From contig NZ_JAMLJK010000001.1 of assembly GCF_023700005.1 (NCBI RefSeq), positions 1,843,096 through 1,907,095 of the forward strand: DNA of 64,000 nucleotides, written 5' to 3'. The notes beneath the pieces were generated by a model. That model was not told the origin of the DNA and made no database searches. It worked only from the letters and a program-made list of their open reading frames with translations. Shown piece after piece: positions 17,048-27,734 of the stretch (position 1 is the first letter of the stretch; each line of letters starts with the position of its first letter). The translations under genes and the position numbers were made by a program. The stretch is from Larsenimonas rhizosphaerae (GTDB lineage Bacteria; Pseudomonadota; Gammaproteobacteria; Pseudomonadales; Halomonadaceae).

Positions 17048-17326
17048 ATGAAAAAACTGATTGCTGCACTGATCACCGCGTCAGCACTGACCACTCTTTC
17101 CGGCGCATGGGCACAGGAAAGTACCGACCCGATTGATCTCAACACGGCAAGCACAGAGCAATTGGCAGGTCTGGCCGGCATTGGCGAGAAAAAGGCACAG
17201 GCCATCGTCGACTATCGCAACGAACATGGCGACTTCAAGCATATTGATGACCTGACCCTGGTCAAGGGTATCGGCAGCAATCTGCTGGAAAGAAATCGTG
17301 ACAGGGTAACGCTTGAAACTCCCTGA
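17048..17326 (+). CDS. exported ComEA-like helix-hairpin-helix protein
   Basis: The 92-residue protein has a signal peptide (MKKLIAALITASALTTLSGAWA, cleavage near residue 22) and a helix-hairpin-helix DNA-binding domain beginning DLNTAS and containing LAGIGEKKAQAIVDYR and LVKGIGSNLLER. These match the ComEA family of periplasmic DNA-binding proteins. Competence-type DNA uptake or another periplasmic DNA role is possible; no other competence gene is present. A ribosome binding site with GGGATA precedes the ATG. It ends at a palindromic terminator. Confidence 0.85.
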   Translation: MKKLIAALITASALTTLSGAWAQESTDPIDLNTASTEQLAGLAGIGEKKAQAIVDYRNEHGDFKHIDDLTLVKGIGSNLLERNRDRVTLETP

Positions 17327-17340
17327 ACACCTCTCCAGAT

Positions 17341-17370
17341 ACAAGCGCGCCAGCATGCTGGCGCGCTTGT
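17341..17370 (+). terminator. perfect 30-bp palindrome after the ComEA-like gene
   Basis: ACAAGCGCGCCAGCA is followed directly by its exact reverse complement, so the two 15-base arms can form a long stem 15 bases after the ComEA-like stop. Only a short T-rich tail follows. Confidence 0.7.
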
Positions 17371-17425
17371 ATTCATGTACACTCGGCCTCACATCATGAC
17401 TTCAACATGAAACCGGGGAACATGA

Positions 17426-17902
17426 ATGCCCATCCTCTTTATTTTTGCGCTACTGCTGGTTCTGGACCTTGCATCATTGATCATGCTGGGCCAGCAGCTT
17501 GGCTTTATCGTGACTCTTCTATGGATCATCGGTACGTTTGCTCTGGGCTCTCACCTGATCCGTCGCGAAGGCATGGCAACCCTGCGTGATGCACAGGCCA
17601 GCATCATGGCCGGACAGGCTGCGCCCAGCGACGCCTTCATTCAGATTGCTGCCTACGTCTTTGCCGGTATTCTGCTGATTCTGCCCGGCCCGCTCTCCGA
17701 TATTTTCGGACTTGTCCTGCTATTGCCCTTTGTTCAGCCCCTGGTCAGTGGCCGCCTTCGCAAACGTCGTCCGGGCACAACCTGGCAGGATGCTGACATT
17801 TCCGGCCACAACCCGCGTCAGGAAGGCAGTATTCACGGAGAAGAACGCTCGGGTACCACCATCGACGGTGATTACGTCGCACGCGATGACGAAAAACGGT
17901 AA
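17426..17902 (+). CDS. fxsA: FxsA family membrane protein
   Basis: FxsA in E. coli is an inner-membrane protein whose overproduction suppresses F-factor exclusion of phage T7. The 158-residue protein has hydrophobic segments near residues 2-24, 26-45 and 70-95 and the family's motif LLILPGPLSDIFGLVLLLPFV. The start is supported by CGGGGAA upstream. It precedes groESL, as in many gammaproteobacteria, but groES has its own promoter. Confidence 0.9.
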   Translation: MPILFIFALLLVLDLASLIMLGQQLGFIVTLLWIIGTFALGSHLIRREGMATLRDAQASIMAGQAAPSDAFIQIAAYVFAGILLILPGPLSDIFGLVLLLPFVQPLVSGRLRKRRPGTTWQDADISGHNPRQEGSIHGEERSGTTIDGDYVARDDEKR

Positions 17903-17921
17903 GAATTTTTTCATCGCCTCC

Positions 17922-17950
17922 CTTGAAACTTCCTTTGATGACCGCATTAA
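17922..17950 (+). promoter_or_regulatory. heat-shock (sigma-32) type promoter of groESL
   Basis: CTTGAAA at 17922-17928, a 13-base spacer and CCGCATTAA at 17942-17950 match the sigma-32 consensus (CTTGAAA, 13-17 bases, CCCCATNTA) with few mismatches, about 110 bases upstream of groES. Confidence 0.7.
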
Positions 17951-18059
17951 GCAGGCACGACCATCAGACAGACATGTCTGGTCTTTGAACGAAGGTGCCA
18001 TACCTTTCGAGCGAGCATCACTCGCTCAAGTCCATGCAACCATCAGGAGAACGTGAGCA

Positions 18060-18353
18060 ATGAACATTCGTCCCCTGCACGATCGCGTCGTCGTCCGTCG
18101 CGTTGAAGAAGAAGAAAAAACCTCCGGCGGCATCGTTCTGCCCGGTAATGCGAAAGAAAAGCCGACGCGGGGCGAAATCCTGGCTGTGGGCAATGGCCGT
18201 ATTCTTGAAAATGGCGACGTTCGCGCGCTTGACGTCAAGGTAGGCGATACCGTGATCTTCAAGGACGGTTTCGGCGTCGAGAAGCAGAACATCGACGGCC
18301 AGGAAGTATTGATCATGAGCGAAAGTGACGTTCTTGGCGTACTCGAAAGCTGA
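18060..18353 (+). CDS. groES: co-chaperonin GroES
   Basis: GroES caps the GroEL ring during protein folding. The 97-residue protein is typical from [14 protein letters not shown] through the mobile loop ([20 protein letters not shown]) to GVLES at the end. It has a good ribosome binding site (AGGAGAA) and is followed by groEL after 55 bases. Confidence 0.98.
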   Translation: MNIRPLHDRVVVRRVEEEEKTSGGIVLPGNAKEKPTRGEILAVGNGRILENGDVRALDVKVGDTVIFKDGFGVEKQNIDGQEVLIMSESDVLGVLES

Positions 18354-18381
18354 TTCAGTTCCAGCTCATTTTTTTCTGTAA

Positions 18382-20052
<1,671 letters not shown>

Positions 20053-20073
20053 TCGCCTGCCCCACCTGATAAG

Positions 20074-20099
20074 AAGCCCCGCGCATGCGGGGCTTTTTT
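20074..20099 (+). terminator. rho-independent terminator of groESL
   Basis: AGCCCCGC, loop GCAT, GCGGGGCT and six T follow the groEL stop by about 20 bases. Confidence 0.92.
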
Positions 20100-20188
20100 A
20101 TGCGCGTGGCCTTCTCGTCCATTCTTCTATAAGCTGACCCCCCTTGATACGACCCTCTTTTTCCGACTGTTTAATCTCCGGCCATCCC

Positions 20189-20935
20189 ATGCTTTCCAAT
20201 ATCCAGATTGTGCTTGTTCAAACCTTCCATCCCGGCAATATCGGCGCGGCTGCACGCGCCATGAAAACCATGGGACTGAGCCGACTCATCCTGGTGGCTC
20301 CGCGTCGTTTTCCAGATGATGAAGCCACCGCCATGGCGGCCGGTGCCACGGATGTACTGGAAAATGCTCGAGTGGTGGACACACTGGATGAGGCCGTTGG
20401 AGAGTGTGTCAGCGTGATTGGGGCCAGTGCACGCCTTAGAAACATGCCCCTGCCTCATTTCTGTGAACCAGACGAGATGGCCGAACACGTCATGACGCAG
20501 GCAGCCAGCGCCCCGGTCGCACTGGTCTTTGGCCGAGAGCGTTTTGGGCTCACGAATGAAGAAATTCAGTGCTGCACGCACCAAATGACGCTTCCTGCTG
20601 CACCGGACTACCCTATCCTGAACCTTGCCCAGGCCGTTCAGGTATGTGCCCATGAACTGTTCACTGTCTGGCGCAAGAACCCGGAAAATCAGTACAGCGC
20701 TCCTGCGCCGGTACAGTCCACGCGCCCTACACAGCAGCAGCTTCAGGCCTTTTTGCAACATCTTGATCACACCCTTGAAGATGCCGGCTTTCATAATCAG
20801 CCACACTCACGCACGCTTGAGCGGCTGCATGCCTTTTACATTCGCGCCCAGCCCAGCAAAAAGGAACTGTCATTGCTGCGCGGCATGCTGAGTGCGTTTT
20901 CCACGCCGAGAGACAACGGCCCGTCGAACAAATAA
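20189..20935 (+). CDS. trmJ: tRNA (cytidine/uridine-2'-O-)-methyltransferase TrmJ
   Basis: TrmJ methylates the ribose of position 32 in several tRNAs. It is a SPOUT-class enzyme: VLVQTFHPGNIGAAARAMKTMGL at the N-terminus, VFGRERFGLTNEE in the middle and the knotted LNLAQAVQVCAHEL near residue 145. From the ATG at 20189 it has 248 residues (E. coli 246). An upstream TTG at 20144 is an unlikely start. The isc operon that often follows is absent. Confidence 0.93.
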   Translation: MLSNIQIVLVQTFHPGNIGAAARAMKTMGLSRLILVAPRRFPDDEATAMAAGATDVLENARVVDTLDEAVGECVSVIGASARLRNMPLPHFCEPDEMAEHVMTQAASAPVALVFGRERFGLTNEEIQCCTHQMTLPAAPDYPILNLAQAVQVCAHELFTVWRKNPENQYSAPAPVQSTRPTQQQLQAFLQHLDHTLEDAGFHNQPHSRTLERLHAFYIRAQPSKKELSLLRGMLSAFSTPRDNGPSNK

Positions 20936-21028
20936 TAATTCAGGGAACCTTTGGCGGTTCTGTTTTTCCTATCGACAACCATTACCCATCAACTGCAGGT
21001 TTACTGCCTTGCCCTGGAGATTCTGTTT

Positions 21029-22741
21029 GTGTCATCACCGCTCCCTACCCGCAAGCATGATCACTTTCTCGCCAAGGTATGGGCGCTGACCAAACCCTAC
21101 TGGCGCTCCGAGGAAAAATGGAGTGCCTGGGGGTTTCTGATCCTGATTCTGACGCTGACTCTGGGGAGCGTCTATCTGACGGTTCTGTTGAACCGATGGA
21201 GCGGCGAATTTTATAACGCCATTCAGGACAAGGATCTGGATGCCTTCTGGCACCTGATCGGGGAATTCTCGATTCTGGCCACGATCTATATCATTGCCGC
21301 GGTATACCAGTACTACGTCACCTCCATCCTGCAGATTCGCTGGCGCCGCTGGCTTACCAACGTCTATTTCGACCGCTGGCTGGATGGTCACGCGTATTAC
21401 CTGATGGAAATGCGCCACGAGGAATCAGATAACCCTGACCAGCGTATTTCAGAAGACATAGATCGCTTCACGGACGCCACCCTGAACCTCACCATCGGCC
21501 TGCTGCGGTCGGTCGTATCGCTGGTCAGTTTTTCCGTCATTCTCTGGACCCTGTCGCAGGCCGTGGCCTTTGATATTGGCCCGCTGCATGTCGATATTCC
21601 TGGTTTCATGCTGTGGGCCGCCCTGCTGTACGCCGGTCTCGGAAGCATCCTGACGCATTATGTCGGTCGGCGGTTGATTCGCCTCAACTTCACGCAGCAG
21701 CGTTACGAAGCCGACTTTCGTTTTTCGATGGCTCGCCTGCGGGAGAACTCCGAGCGAGTAGCACTTTATGGGGCTGAAGAAACCGAGAAGAGCCTGCTTC
21801 GTGGGCGCTTCAACATGGTCTGGCAAAACTTCTGGCGCATCATGCGCACTCAAAAGCGACTGATCGGTTTTACATCCGCCTACAGTCAGATTGCCATCAT
21901 TTTCCCCATGCTGATTGCAGCACCAGCCTATTTCAGTGGAGCCATGCAGCTGGGCGGGTTGATGCGTGTCGTCAGCGCCTTTGGCCGCGTGCAGGATGCA
22001 CTGAGCTGGTTTGTCGATAATTACGCCAGCCTGGCGGCCTGGCGCTCCGTCGTTGACCGACTTACCACCATGAATGAAAACATGGATAACCTGGTACCAC
22101 CCGGCGAACGTGACGGACAGCACTATACTCACGAAACGACGAATCACATCGAGCTTCATCAGGTAGTGCTCAGGGTACCCGATGGCACACGCCTGCTGAA
22201 TATCGACAGCCTCACATTCAACGCCGGCGAGCATACTCTGATCCACGCCCCTTCAGGCAGCGGCAAGAGTGTACTGTTCAGAACGCTGGCAGGGATCTGG
22301 CCCTGGTGGTCCGGCACCGTAAAGGCCGGTACATCACAATTGTTTCTGCCTCAGACACCCTATCTGCCGATTGGCACGTTAAGAGATGTACTGAGCTATC
22401 CGGACAGGCACAGCGATCACGATGATGATGCCCTCAGGGCGCTGCTGCGCCAGTGTCGGCTTGAAAAGCTTGAGGACCAGCTACACATCGAACGGCACTG
22501 GGCCCACCTGCTGTCACCCGGCGAGCAGCAGCGACTGGCCTTTGCCCGCGCAATTTTAAAACAGCCCGACTGGCTGTTTCTGGATGAATCCAGTTCCGCG
22601 CTGGACCTTGATACCGAGCAACACCTTTATGCCTTGATAAAGGAACAGCTCCCCCGGACGACGCTCATCAGCATCGCTCACCGCGCCAGCCTGAATGCCT
22701 TCCACGACCGCGTCATTGACCTGCGCGATATCAGTGCCTGA
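21029..22741 (+). CDS. SbmA/BacA-like ABC transporter with fused ATPase (YddA type)
   Basis: The protein joins an SbmA/BacA-type membrane domain (residues about 20-330; YWRSEEKWSAWGFL, LNRWSGEFYNAIQDKD and MEMRHEESDNPDQRISEDI are typical) to an ABC ATPase at the C-terminus. The ATPase has Walker A PSGSGKS, signature LSPGEQQRL and Walker B WLFLDESSSALD. Related proteins move peptides or vitamin B12-like compounds; the substrate here is unknown. The GTG at 21029 is chosen because TGGAGA sits about 8 bases upstream, giving 570 residues; a TTG at 20951 in the same frame has no such site. It is followed by a terminator. Confidence 0.88.
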   Translation: MSSPLPTRKHDHFLAKVWALTKPYWRSEEKWSAWGFLILILTLTLGSVYLTVLLNRWSGEFYNAIQDKDLDAFWHLIGEFSILATIYIIAAVYQYYVTSILQIRWRRWLTNVYFDRWLDGHAYYLMEMRHEESDNPDQRISEDIDRFTDATLNLTIGLLRSVVSLVSFSVILWTLSQAVAFDIGPLHVDIPGFMLWAALLYAGLGSILTHYVGRRLIRLNFTQQRYEADFRFSMARLRENSERVALYGAEETEKSLLRGRFNMVWQNFWRIMRTQKRLIGFTSAYSQIAIIFPMLIAAPAYFSGAMQLGGLMRVVSAFGRVQDALSWFVDNYASLAAWRSVVDRLTTMNENMDNLVPPGERDGQHYTHETTNHIELHQVVLRVPDGTRLLNIDSLTFNAGEHTLIHAPSGSGKSVLFRTLAGIWPWWSGTVKAGTSQLFLPQTPYLPIGTLRDVLSYPDRHSDHDDDALRALLRQCRLEKLEDQLHIERHWAHLLSPGEQQRLAFARAILKQPDWLFLDESSSALDLDTEQHLYALIKEQLPRTTLISIAHRASLNAFHDRVIDLRDISA

Positions 22742-22743
22742 GC

Positions 22744-22771
22744 CCTGCGCCCCGCTTTGCCGGGGCGCAGG
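22744..22771 (+). terminator. hairpin after the ABC transporter gene
   Basis: CCTGCGCCCCG pairs with CGGGGCGCAGG around a 6-base loop, directly after the stop codon. No T-run follows, so its strength as a terminator is unsure. Confidence 0.6.
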
Positions 22772-22838
22772 TTAAACCGTACAATGCCCACATCCAGATT
22801 GCTGGCTTTCAACTACTTAATGAAAAGGATGCGGGCTG

Positions 22839-24545
22839 ATGCGCGCCACTGAACTGCTGATTTCGACCCTCAAGGAAACACCGGCAGACGCCGAGGTAGT
22901 CAGCCACCAGCTGATGCTGCGAGCCGGCATGATTCGCAGGCTGGCTTCCGGGCTGTATACCTGGCTACCGATGGGCGTACGCACACTTCGCAAGGTTGAG
23001 CGTATCGTCCGTGAGGAAATGACCCGTGCAGGCGCTCAGGAAGTTTTAATGCCCGCGGTACAACCAGGCGAGCTGTGGCAGGAATCAGGTCGCTGGGAGC
23101 AATACGGCCCTGAACTGCTCCGCGTCAAGGATCGCCACCAGCGCGATTTTTGCATCGGGCCCACCCACGAAGAGGTCATTACCGACCTGTGCCGTCGCGA
23201 GCTGCGTTCCTACAAGCAGTTGCCGGTCAATTTCTTCCAGATTCAGACCAAGTTCCGGGACGAAATCCGCCCGCGCTTTGGCGTCATGCGTTCCAGGGAA
23301 TTCATCATGAAGGACGCCTACTCCTTCCACCTGGATCAGGCATCGCTTCAGGCAACCTACCAACGCATGTACGACGCCTACATCCGTATCTTCACTCGGC
23401 TGGGTCTGGACTTTCGTGCGGTGATCGCCGACAACGGCTCGATTGGCGGTGAAGGGTCCCATGAATTCCACGTACTGGCCGATTCCGGCGAAGATGCCAT
23501 CGCCTTTGCAAGTGGCTCCGACTACGCAGCCAACCTTGAAAAGGCCACGGCAGGTGACCCCGAACAGACCCGCCCTGCCGGTAGCGAAACGCTGCGCAAA
23601 GTGCCCACACCCAACGCCAAGACCATCAAGGCGCTGGTTGAACAGCACGATGTCGCCATCGAAAAAACCGTCAAGACCCTGATTGTTCATGGTGAAGAAG
23701 GACTGGTCGCGCTGGTGGTTCGTGGTGACCACGAGCTCAACGAGGTCAAGGCCGAGCACCTCCCGCTTGTTCGCGCCCCGCTGACCATGGCCAGCGATGA
23801 AGAAGTCCGTGATGCCATCGGTGCCGGATTTGGCTCCATTGGGCCTGTAGATCTGCCCATGCCGGTCGTTATTGACCGGGATGTGGCGGTCATTTCCGAC
23901 TTTGTCGCGGGAGCCAACCAGGAAGGCGAACACTACTTCGGTATCAACTGGGAACGGGATCTGCCGCTGCCTGAGGTAGCCGATATTCGGAATGTGGTAG
24001 AGGGCGATACCGCGCCGGATGGCCAGGGCACCCTGTCCATCGTTCGGGGTATTGAAGTCGGGCATGTCTTCCAGCTGGGGCAGAAATACTCCAGGGCCAT
24101 GAATGCCACCGTCCTGGATGAGAATGGCAAGACCGTCCCCATGTCGATGGGCTGCTACGGCATTGGCATTACCCGTATCGTGGCCGCCGCCATCGAACAG
24201 AACCACGATGAACAGGGCATTATCTGGCCGGAAGCGCTGGCACCGTTTGAAGTCGCGCTGGTGCCAATGAACGCGCACAAGTTCCCCAATGTGCGCGAGG
24301 CTGCCGAGACGCTGTATAACCAGCTGGTCGAGGCCGGCGTTGATGTCCTGCTGGATGATCGTGACCTACGGCCCGGCAACAAGTTTGCCGATCTGGAGCT
24401 CATGGGCATCCCTCATCGCGTAGTCATCGGCGATCGAGGTCTCAAGAATGGCGAATACGAGTACAAGGGAAGAAAGGACAGTGACTCCACCATGGTGCCG
24501 GTTGACGCACTGGTGGATCAGCTGCGCCAGCAGCTGGGTCGCTAG
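22839..24545 (+). CDS. proS: prolyl-tRNA synthetase
   Basis: ProS charges tRNA-Pro. The 568-residue protein is the bacterial form: class II core with motif 2 ([27 protein letters not shown]), a YbaK-like editing insertion (about residues 225-385, hydrolysing Ala-tRNA-Pro) and the C-terminal anticodon-binding domain. Length and start ([22 protein letters not shown]) match E. coli (572). Confidence 0.97.
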   Translation: MRATELLISTLKETPADAEVVSHQLMLRAGMIRRLASGLYTWLPMGVRTLRKVERIVREEMTRAGAQEVLMPAVQPGELWQESGRWEQYGPELLRVKDRHQRDFCIGPTHEEVITDLCRRELRSYKQLPVNFFQIQTKFRDEIRPRFGVMRSREFIMKDAYSFHLDQASLQATYQRMYDAYIRIFTRLGLDFRAVIADNGSIGGEGSHEFHVLADSGEDAIAFASGSDYAANLEKATAGDPEQTRPAGSETLRKVPTPNAKTIKALVEQHDVAIEKTVKTLIVHGEEGLVALVVRGDHELNEVKAEHLPLVRAPLTMASDEEVRDAIGAGFGSIGPVDLPMPVVIDRDVAVISDFVAGANQEGEHYFGINWERDLPLPEVADIRNVVEGDTAPDGQGTLSIVRGIEVGHVFQLGQKYSRAMNATVLDENGKTVPMSMGCYGIGITRIVAAAIEQNHDEQGIIWPEALAPFEVALVPMNAHKFPNVREAAETLYNQLVEAGVDVLLDDRDLRPGNKFADLELMGIPHRVVIGDRGLKNGEYEYKGRKDSDSTMVPVDALVDQLRQQLGR

Positions 24546-25125
24546 AACGGCTGTTGGACTTGTACTGTTGCTGGTCCAGGCCCCCGCGGGGGCCTGGACG
24601 CCACCCACCCTGCCAGCCCTTGACGCTTCTTCCCCCTCCGAACTGACCACCTACAGCGACTCACCCTCCGCCCGTGCCGGCATCAATGACCCCTTTGATG
24701 CGCAGGTCTGGTGGCTGGACATGGACTATCGACTGGGCCGGTTCATTACCACGAAAACCATGCGCCGCCCCCTGCTTGAAAAGGTCATGCAGGCAGCAAC
24801 CCGTGCGGGGCTGTCACCGGAGCTGGTGATGGCCGTCATTCAGGTGGAAAGTCGATTTGATGCCAGGGCGGTATCGCCGGCAGGTGCCATCGGGCTGATG
24901 CAGGTGATGCCATTCTGGAAGAAGATCATTGGCAAGCCGGAAGACGATCTGTTCGACCCACAGACCAACCTCGCCTATGGCTGTACCATTCTGGCCCATT
25001 ACTTGAGCACTGAAAAAGGCGACATGACTGATGCACTGGCCCGCTACAACGGCAGCCTGGGCCAGACCTGGTACCCGGAACGGGTCATGCAGGCCTGGAA
25101 CAATCAATGGTGGGTCATTCGTTGA
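24448..25125 (+). CDS. exported lytic transglycosylase (SLT domain)
   Basis: The C-terminal half (about residues 110-220) is a soluble-lytic-transglycosylase domain that cleaves the murein glycan strand. The catalytic Glu is E134 in [26 protein letters not shown], and NLAYG and ALARYNGS are also typical. A hydrophobic signal segment ([15 protein letters not shown]) lies near residues 36-50. The start is uncertain: the ATG at 24448 has GAGG 8 bases upstream but lies inside proS, giving a 98-base overlap and a long n-region; a TTG at 24502 would give a more ordinary signal peptide. Either way the gene overlaps proS and is probably read with it. Confidence 0.85.
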   Translation: MANTSTREERTVTPPWCRLTHWWISCASSWVARTAVGLVLLLVQAPAGAWTPPTLPALDASSPSELTTYSDSPSARAGINDPFDAQVWWLDMDYRLGRFITTKTMRRPLLEKVMQAATRAGLSPELVMAVIQVESRFDARAVSPAGAIGLMQVMPFWKKIIGKPEDDLFDPQTNLAYGCTILAHYLSTEKGDMTDALARYNGSLGQTWYPERVMQAWNNQWWVIR

Positions 25126-25632
25126 TTACTGCTTGCGATCTTCCACTTCGCTGTGGGAAACGCCGGGCTCCAGCGGGTGCCCCTTGGCCAGCTCGGCGCG
25201 GGTTGCATCACGAATATCGAGGATTTCGACACTGTAATTCAATGCCCTGCCCGCCAAGGGATGATTGGCATCGACGGTCACGTTGTCCTGATCGATGCTG
25301 ACCACGGTCACCGTCCGCGGCCCATCCGGACCATTGGCCTGAAACCGCATGCCGGGCTCGAGTTCGCTGGCACCAAAGGCCCCCCGCGAAACCGTTTGCG
25401 TCAGCGCTTCATTACGCTCGCCATAGGCCTGGGCAGGCGACAGCTCAAGCTCGAACCGGTCTCCCGGGGTACGCCCTGTCATGGCCTCTTCAAGCGCCGG
25501 CATGATATTGCCGTGGCCATGGAGATAATACAGGGGTTTCTCGCGTTGACAGGAATCATCAATGACCTGCCCATTTTCATCACGCAATACATAATGAAAA
25601 CCGACAATGTGATGGGACGTTATGAGTGACAT
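25126..25632 (-). CDS. SlyD-like FKBP-type peptidyl-prolyl isomerase
   Basis: The 168-residue protein has the FKBP halves (VGFHYVLRDENGQVID, GDRFELELSPAQAYGERNEAL) split by the insert-in-flap chaperone domain (FGASELEPGMRFQ...NHPLAGRALNYSVEI), the SlyD/FkpB arrangement. It should act as a cytoplasmic prolyl isomerase and chaperone. The C-terminus lacks the metal-binding His/Cys tail of E. coli SlyD. Its stop codon abuts that of the convergent transglycosylase gene with no gap. Confidence 0.88.
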   Translation of the reverse strand: MSLITSHHIVGFHYVLRDENGQVIDDSCQREKPLYYLHGHGNIMPALEEAMTGRTPGDRFELELSPAQAYGERNEALTQTVSRGAFGASELEPGMRFQANGPDGPRTVTVVSIDQDNVTVDANHPLAGRALNYSVEILDIRDATRAELAKGHPLEPGVSHSEVEDRKQ

Positions 25633-25996
25633 GCAGTACCTTCAGTTGAAAATGAACTTCTTGTGAGCTCTGACTCGCTGCGTAATGCGAGATTGCCATG
25701 TTATTGAAAAGAGACCTCTGGCTGCGGTCATGATGATGACGGCGACAGGGCCGACGGGTGTTGATCATCACGGTGGCAATAATGGCACGGCTTCAGCCAC
25801 CTTTCGATGCCAGACCATGCCTTGAGGCTGCTTTTTTATGCCAATATGATCATTTGCCGCCTGATGCTGCCGTAGCCTGTCCGCCATCTGGAAAAATCGC
25901 GGCCGAACAGCCTGCTTGCGCCAGCGTGAGTGACGTGCGACCTTTGCACGTCCTGCGCATCAGCCGTTTCCTCCATCCCTGAAAAGAGAGTCTGCA
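25633..25996. other. intergenic region between the SlyD-like gene and ampG
   Basis: This 364-base stretch separates divergent genes. A hairpin (GACGTGC and GCACGTC around 7 bases, 25932-25952) lies about 45 bases before the ampG start. A short ORF at 25758-25982 has no convincing start signal or protein-like composition. No other feature is seen. Confidence 0.5.
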
Positions 25997-27223
25997 TTGG
26001 TCGGGTTCAGCAAGCATCTGGGCATTTTTCGCCGTCATGCCATTACCTTTTTAATGGGGTTCGCGTCCGGGCTGCCACTGCTGCTGACTGGTAGTGTACT
26101 GCAGGCATGGATGACCGATGCCGGCATCTCTCTTGAGAATGTCGGCTTGCTGGCGCTGATCGGACTGCCTTATACGCTGAAGTTTGCCTGGGCACCGCTG
26201 CTTGATCGCTTTTCGCTGCCCTTTCTTGGTCGCCGTCGCGGCTGGCTGTTTCTGACACAGGCCGCCCTGGTCGGCATGCTGGTGATGCTGGCGCTGTCCA
26301 ACCCCGCCGTGACGCCGCTGCTGGTCGGGCTGATCGCGTTGGCAGTCAGCTTTTTAAGTGCCACCCAGGACATCGTGATTGATGCCTATCGCCGTGAGCA
26401 TTTGCCCGACAATGAACTGGGACTGGGCTCGGGCTTTTACGTGTATGGCTATCGCATCGGCATGCTTCTGGCTTCCGGCGGCGGGCTGATGCTGGCTGAC
26501 GTGATCGGCTTCACATCAACATACCTGCTGATGGCAGGCTGTCTGGCAGTGGCAATGCTGGTCACACTCTGGGCCCCCGAACCGGAAGCCGCTGCCCCGC
26601 TTGAAAGACGCCATCTGCATCAGATATTCATCGACCCGCTCGTCAACTTCATGGCCCGCCCAAAGGCATGGGCGCTGCTGCTGCTTATCCTTCTATACAA
26701 GCTTGGGGATTCGGTCGCGGGCAACCTCACCACGCCCTTTTACAAGAGCATCGGGTTTTCCAACGCCGAAATCGGTGCCACGGTCAAGATTTTCGGCCTC
26801 TGGCCCCTGCTGGGAGGTATTTTCATTGGCGGCCTGTTGATCATGCGGTGGGGAATCTATCGCTCGCTGGTCGTGTTTGGTGTGCTGCAAATGCTCTCGA
26901 CAGCCGGTTTTATCGTGCTCAACCACCAGGGCCACGATATTGCCTGGCTGGCCGGAGTAGTGAGCTTTGAAAATCTGGCAGCCGGCATGGGCACAGCGGC
27001 CTTTGCCGCCTTCATGGCCTCACTGACCGATAAGCGATTTACCGCCGGTCAATATGCCCTGCTGTCCTCCATCATGGGACTGCCACGCGTGGTCATTGCT
27101 GCACCGAGCGGCTATCTCGCCCAGTCAGCAGGCTGGGACGGGTTCTTTCTGGTCTGTACGCTTGTAGCCCTGCCTGGACTGTGGCTGTTGATCATGATCA
27201 AGGACAGCGTGCCGCGCACCTGA
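25997..27223 (+). CDS. ampG: AmpG-like muropeptide MFS transporter
   Basis: AmpG imports anhydro-muropeptides for cell-wall recycling. The 408-residue protein has 12 predicted membrane segments and the family's landmarks: MGFASGLPLLLTGSVLQAWM, LPYTLKFAWAPLLDRF, FLSATQDIVIDAYRREHL. It is shorter than E. coli AmpG (491 residues), lacking the extra C-terminal segments. The start is a TTG at 25997 with AAGAGAG about 7 bases upstream. It joins ldcA and the lytic transglycosylase in the same recycling route. Confidence 0.85.
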   Translation: MVGFSKHLGIFRRHAITFLMGFASGLPLLLTGSVLQAWMTDAGISLENVGLLALIGLPYTLKFAWAPLLDRFSLPFLGRRRGWLFLTQAALVGMLVMLALSNPAVTPLLVGLIALAVSFLSATQDIVIDAYRREHLPDNELGLGSGFYVYGYRIGMLLASGGGLMLADVIGFTSTYLLMAGCLAVAMLVTLWAPEPEAAAPLERRHLHQIFIDPLVNFMARPKAWALLLLILLYKLGDSVAGNLTTPFYKSIGFSNAEIGATVKIFGLWPLLGGIFIGGLLIMRWGIYRSLVVFGVLQMLSTAGFIVLNHQGHDIAWLAGVVSFENLAAGMGTAAFAAFMASLTDKRFTAGQYALLSSIMGLPRVVIAAPSGYLAQSAGWDGFFLVCTLVALPGLWLLIMIKDSVPRT

Positions 27224-27347
27224 AGCTTCCGCGTCACCCGAACAACCTCAACATTCGGCCCTTTTTCATTAGAATACTTAAATAGAAAATCCAGCATGCT
27301 GTGTCTCGGACCCGTAGCTACCGCTACGTCTCTCATGAGGCCACCCC

Positions 27348-27734
27348 ATGCGATATATATTTTCTCTGGACGATAACAACACTCTCCTGGTACCACCCGA
27401 GCAGTTTACCGGTGATGATGCGCGTACGTTCAGGGCCATGATCTCCGATTACCTGGGCTGTAATCCCTCGGTGCTTGCTACCCGCATCTATCTGGATGCA
27501 CGGCCCATTACCCGTATTGATGCCGATGGCCTCTCGGCCATGGTGGCCATTCATTCCCTGCTGGCCCCCGCCCCTCTGACACTGCTGGAACCTTCCGAAG
27601 CGCTGACACGCACCCTGGAATCACTGAGGCTTTTTGAACACTTTGATATTTATTTCGATCGCAAGTATCTGCTCACTGGTGTCGTGACGCGTCCGGACGA
27701 GTTGCAGGAATCTTCCCTGCGAGCTCACCCATGA
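27348..27734 (+). CDS. single-domain STAS protein leading the exopolysaccharide operon
   Basis: The 128-residue protein has the STAS (anti-sigma-factor-antagonist-like) fold pattern: beta-rich start, ATRIYLDARPITRIDADGLSAMV in the middle, and a last helix ending near DIYF. In regulated STAS proteins the loop reads DSSG or similar, with the first Ser phosphorylated. Here residues 57-62 read IDADGL, so that Ser is Ala59 followed by Asp60. It overlaps wza by 4 bases (ATGA), so the two are coupled. A STAS protein, SypA, also opens the Vibrio fischeri syp polysaccharide locus and controls biofilm. A similar control role is an inference. No kinase or phosphatase partner lies nearby. Confidence 0.75.
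   Translation: MRYIFSLDDNNTLLVPPEQFTGDDARTFRAMISDYLGCNPSVLATRIYLDARPITRIDADGLSAMVAIHSLLAPAPLTLLEPSEALTRTLESLRLFEHFDIYFDRKYLLTGVVTRPDELQESSLRAHP

Noticed and set aside
23085-24278. A 397-codon open frame antisense to proS
   Set aside because: Opposite a complete proS with all motifs; composition is that of a shadow frame.
25758-25982. A 74-codon ORF between the SlyD-like gene and ampG
   Set aside because: No ribosome binding site and a composition unlike a folded protein.
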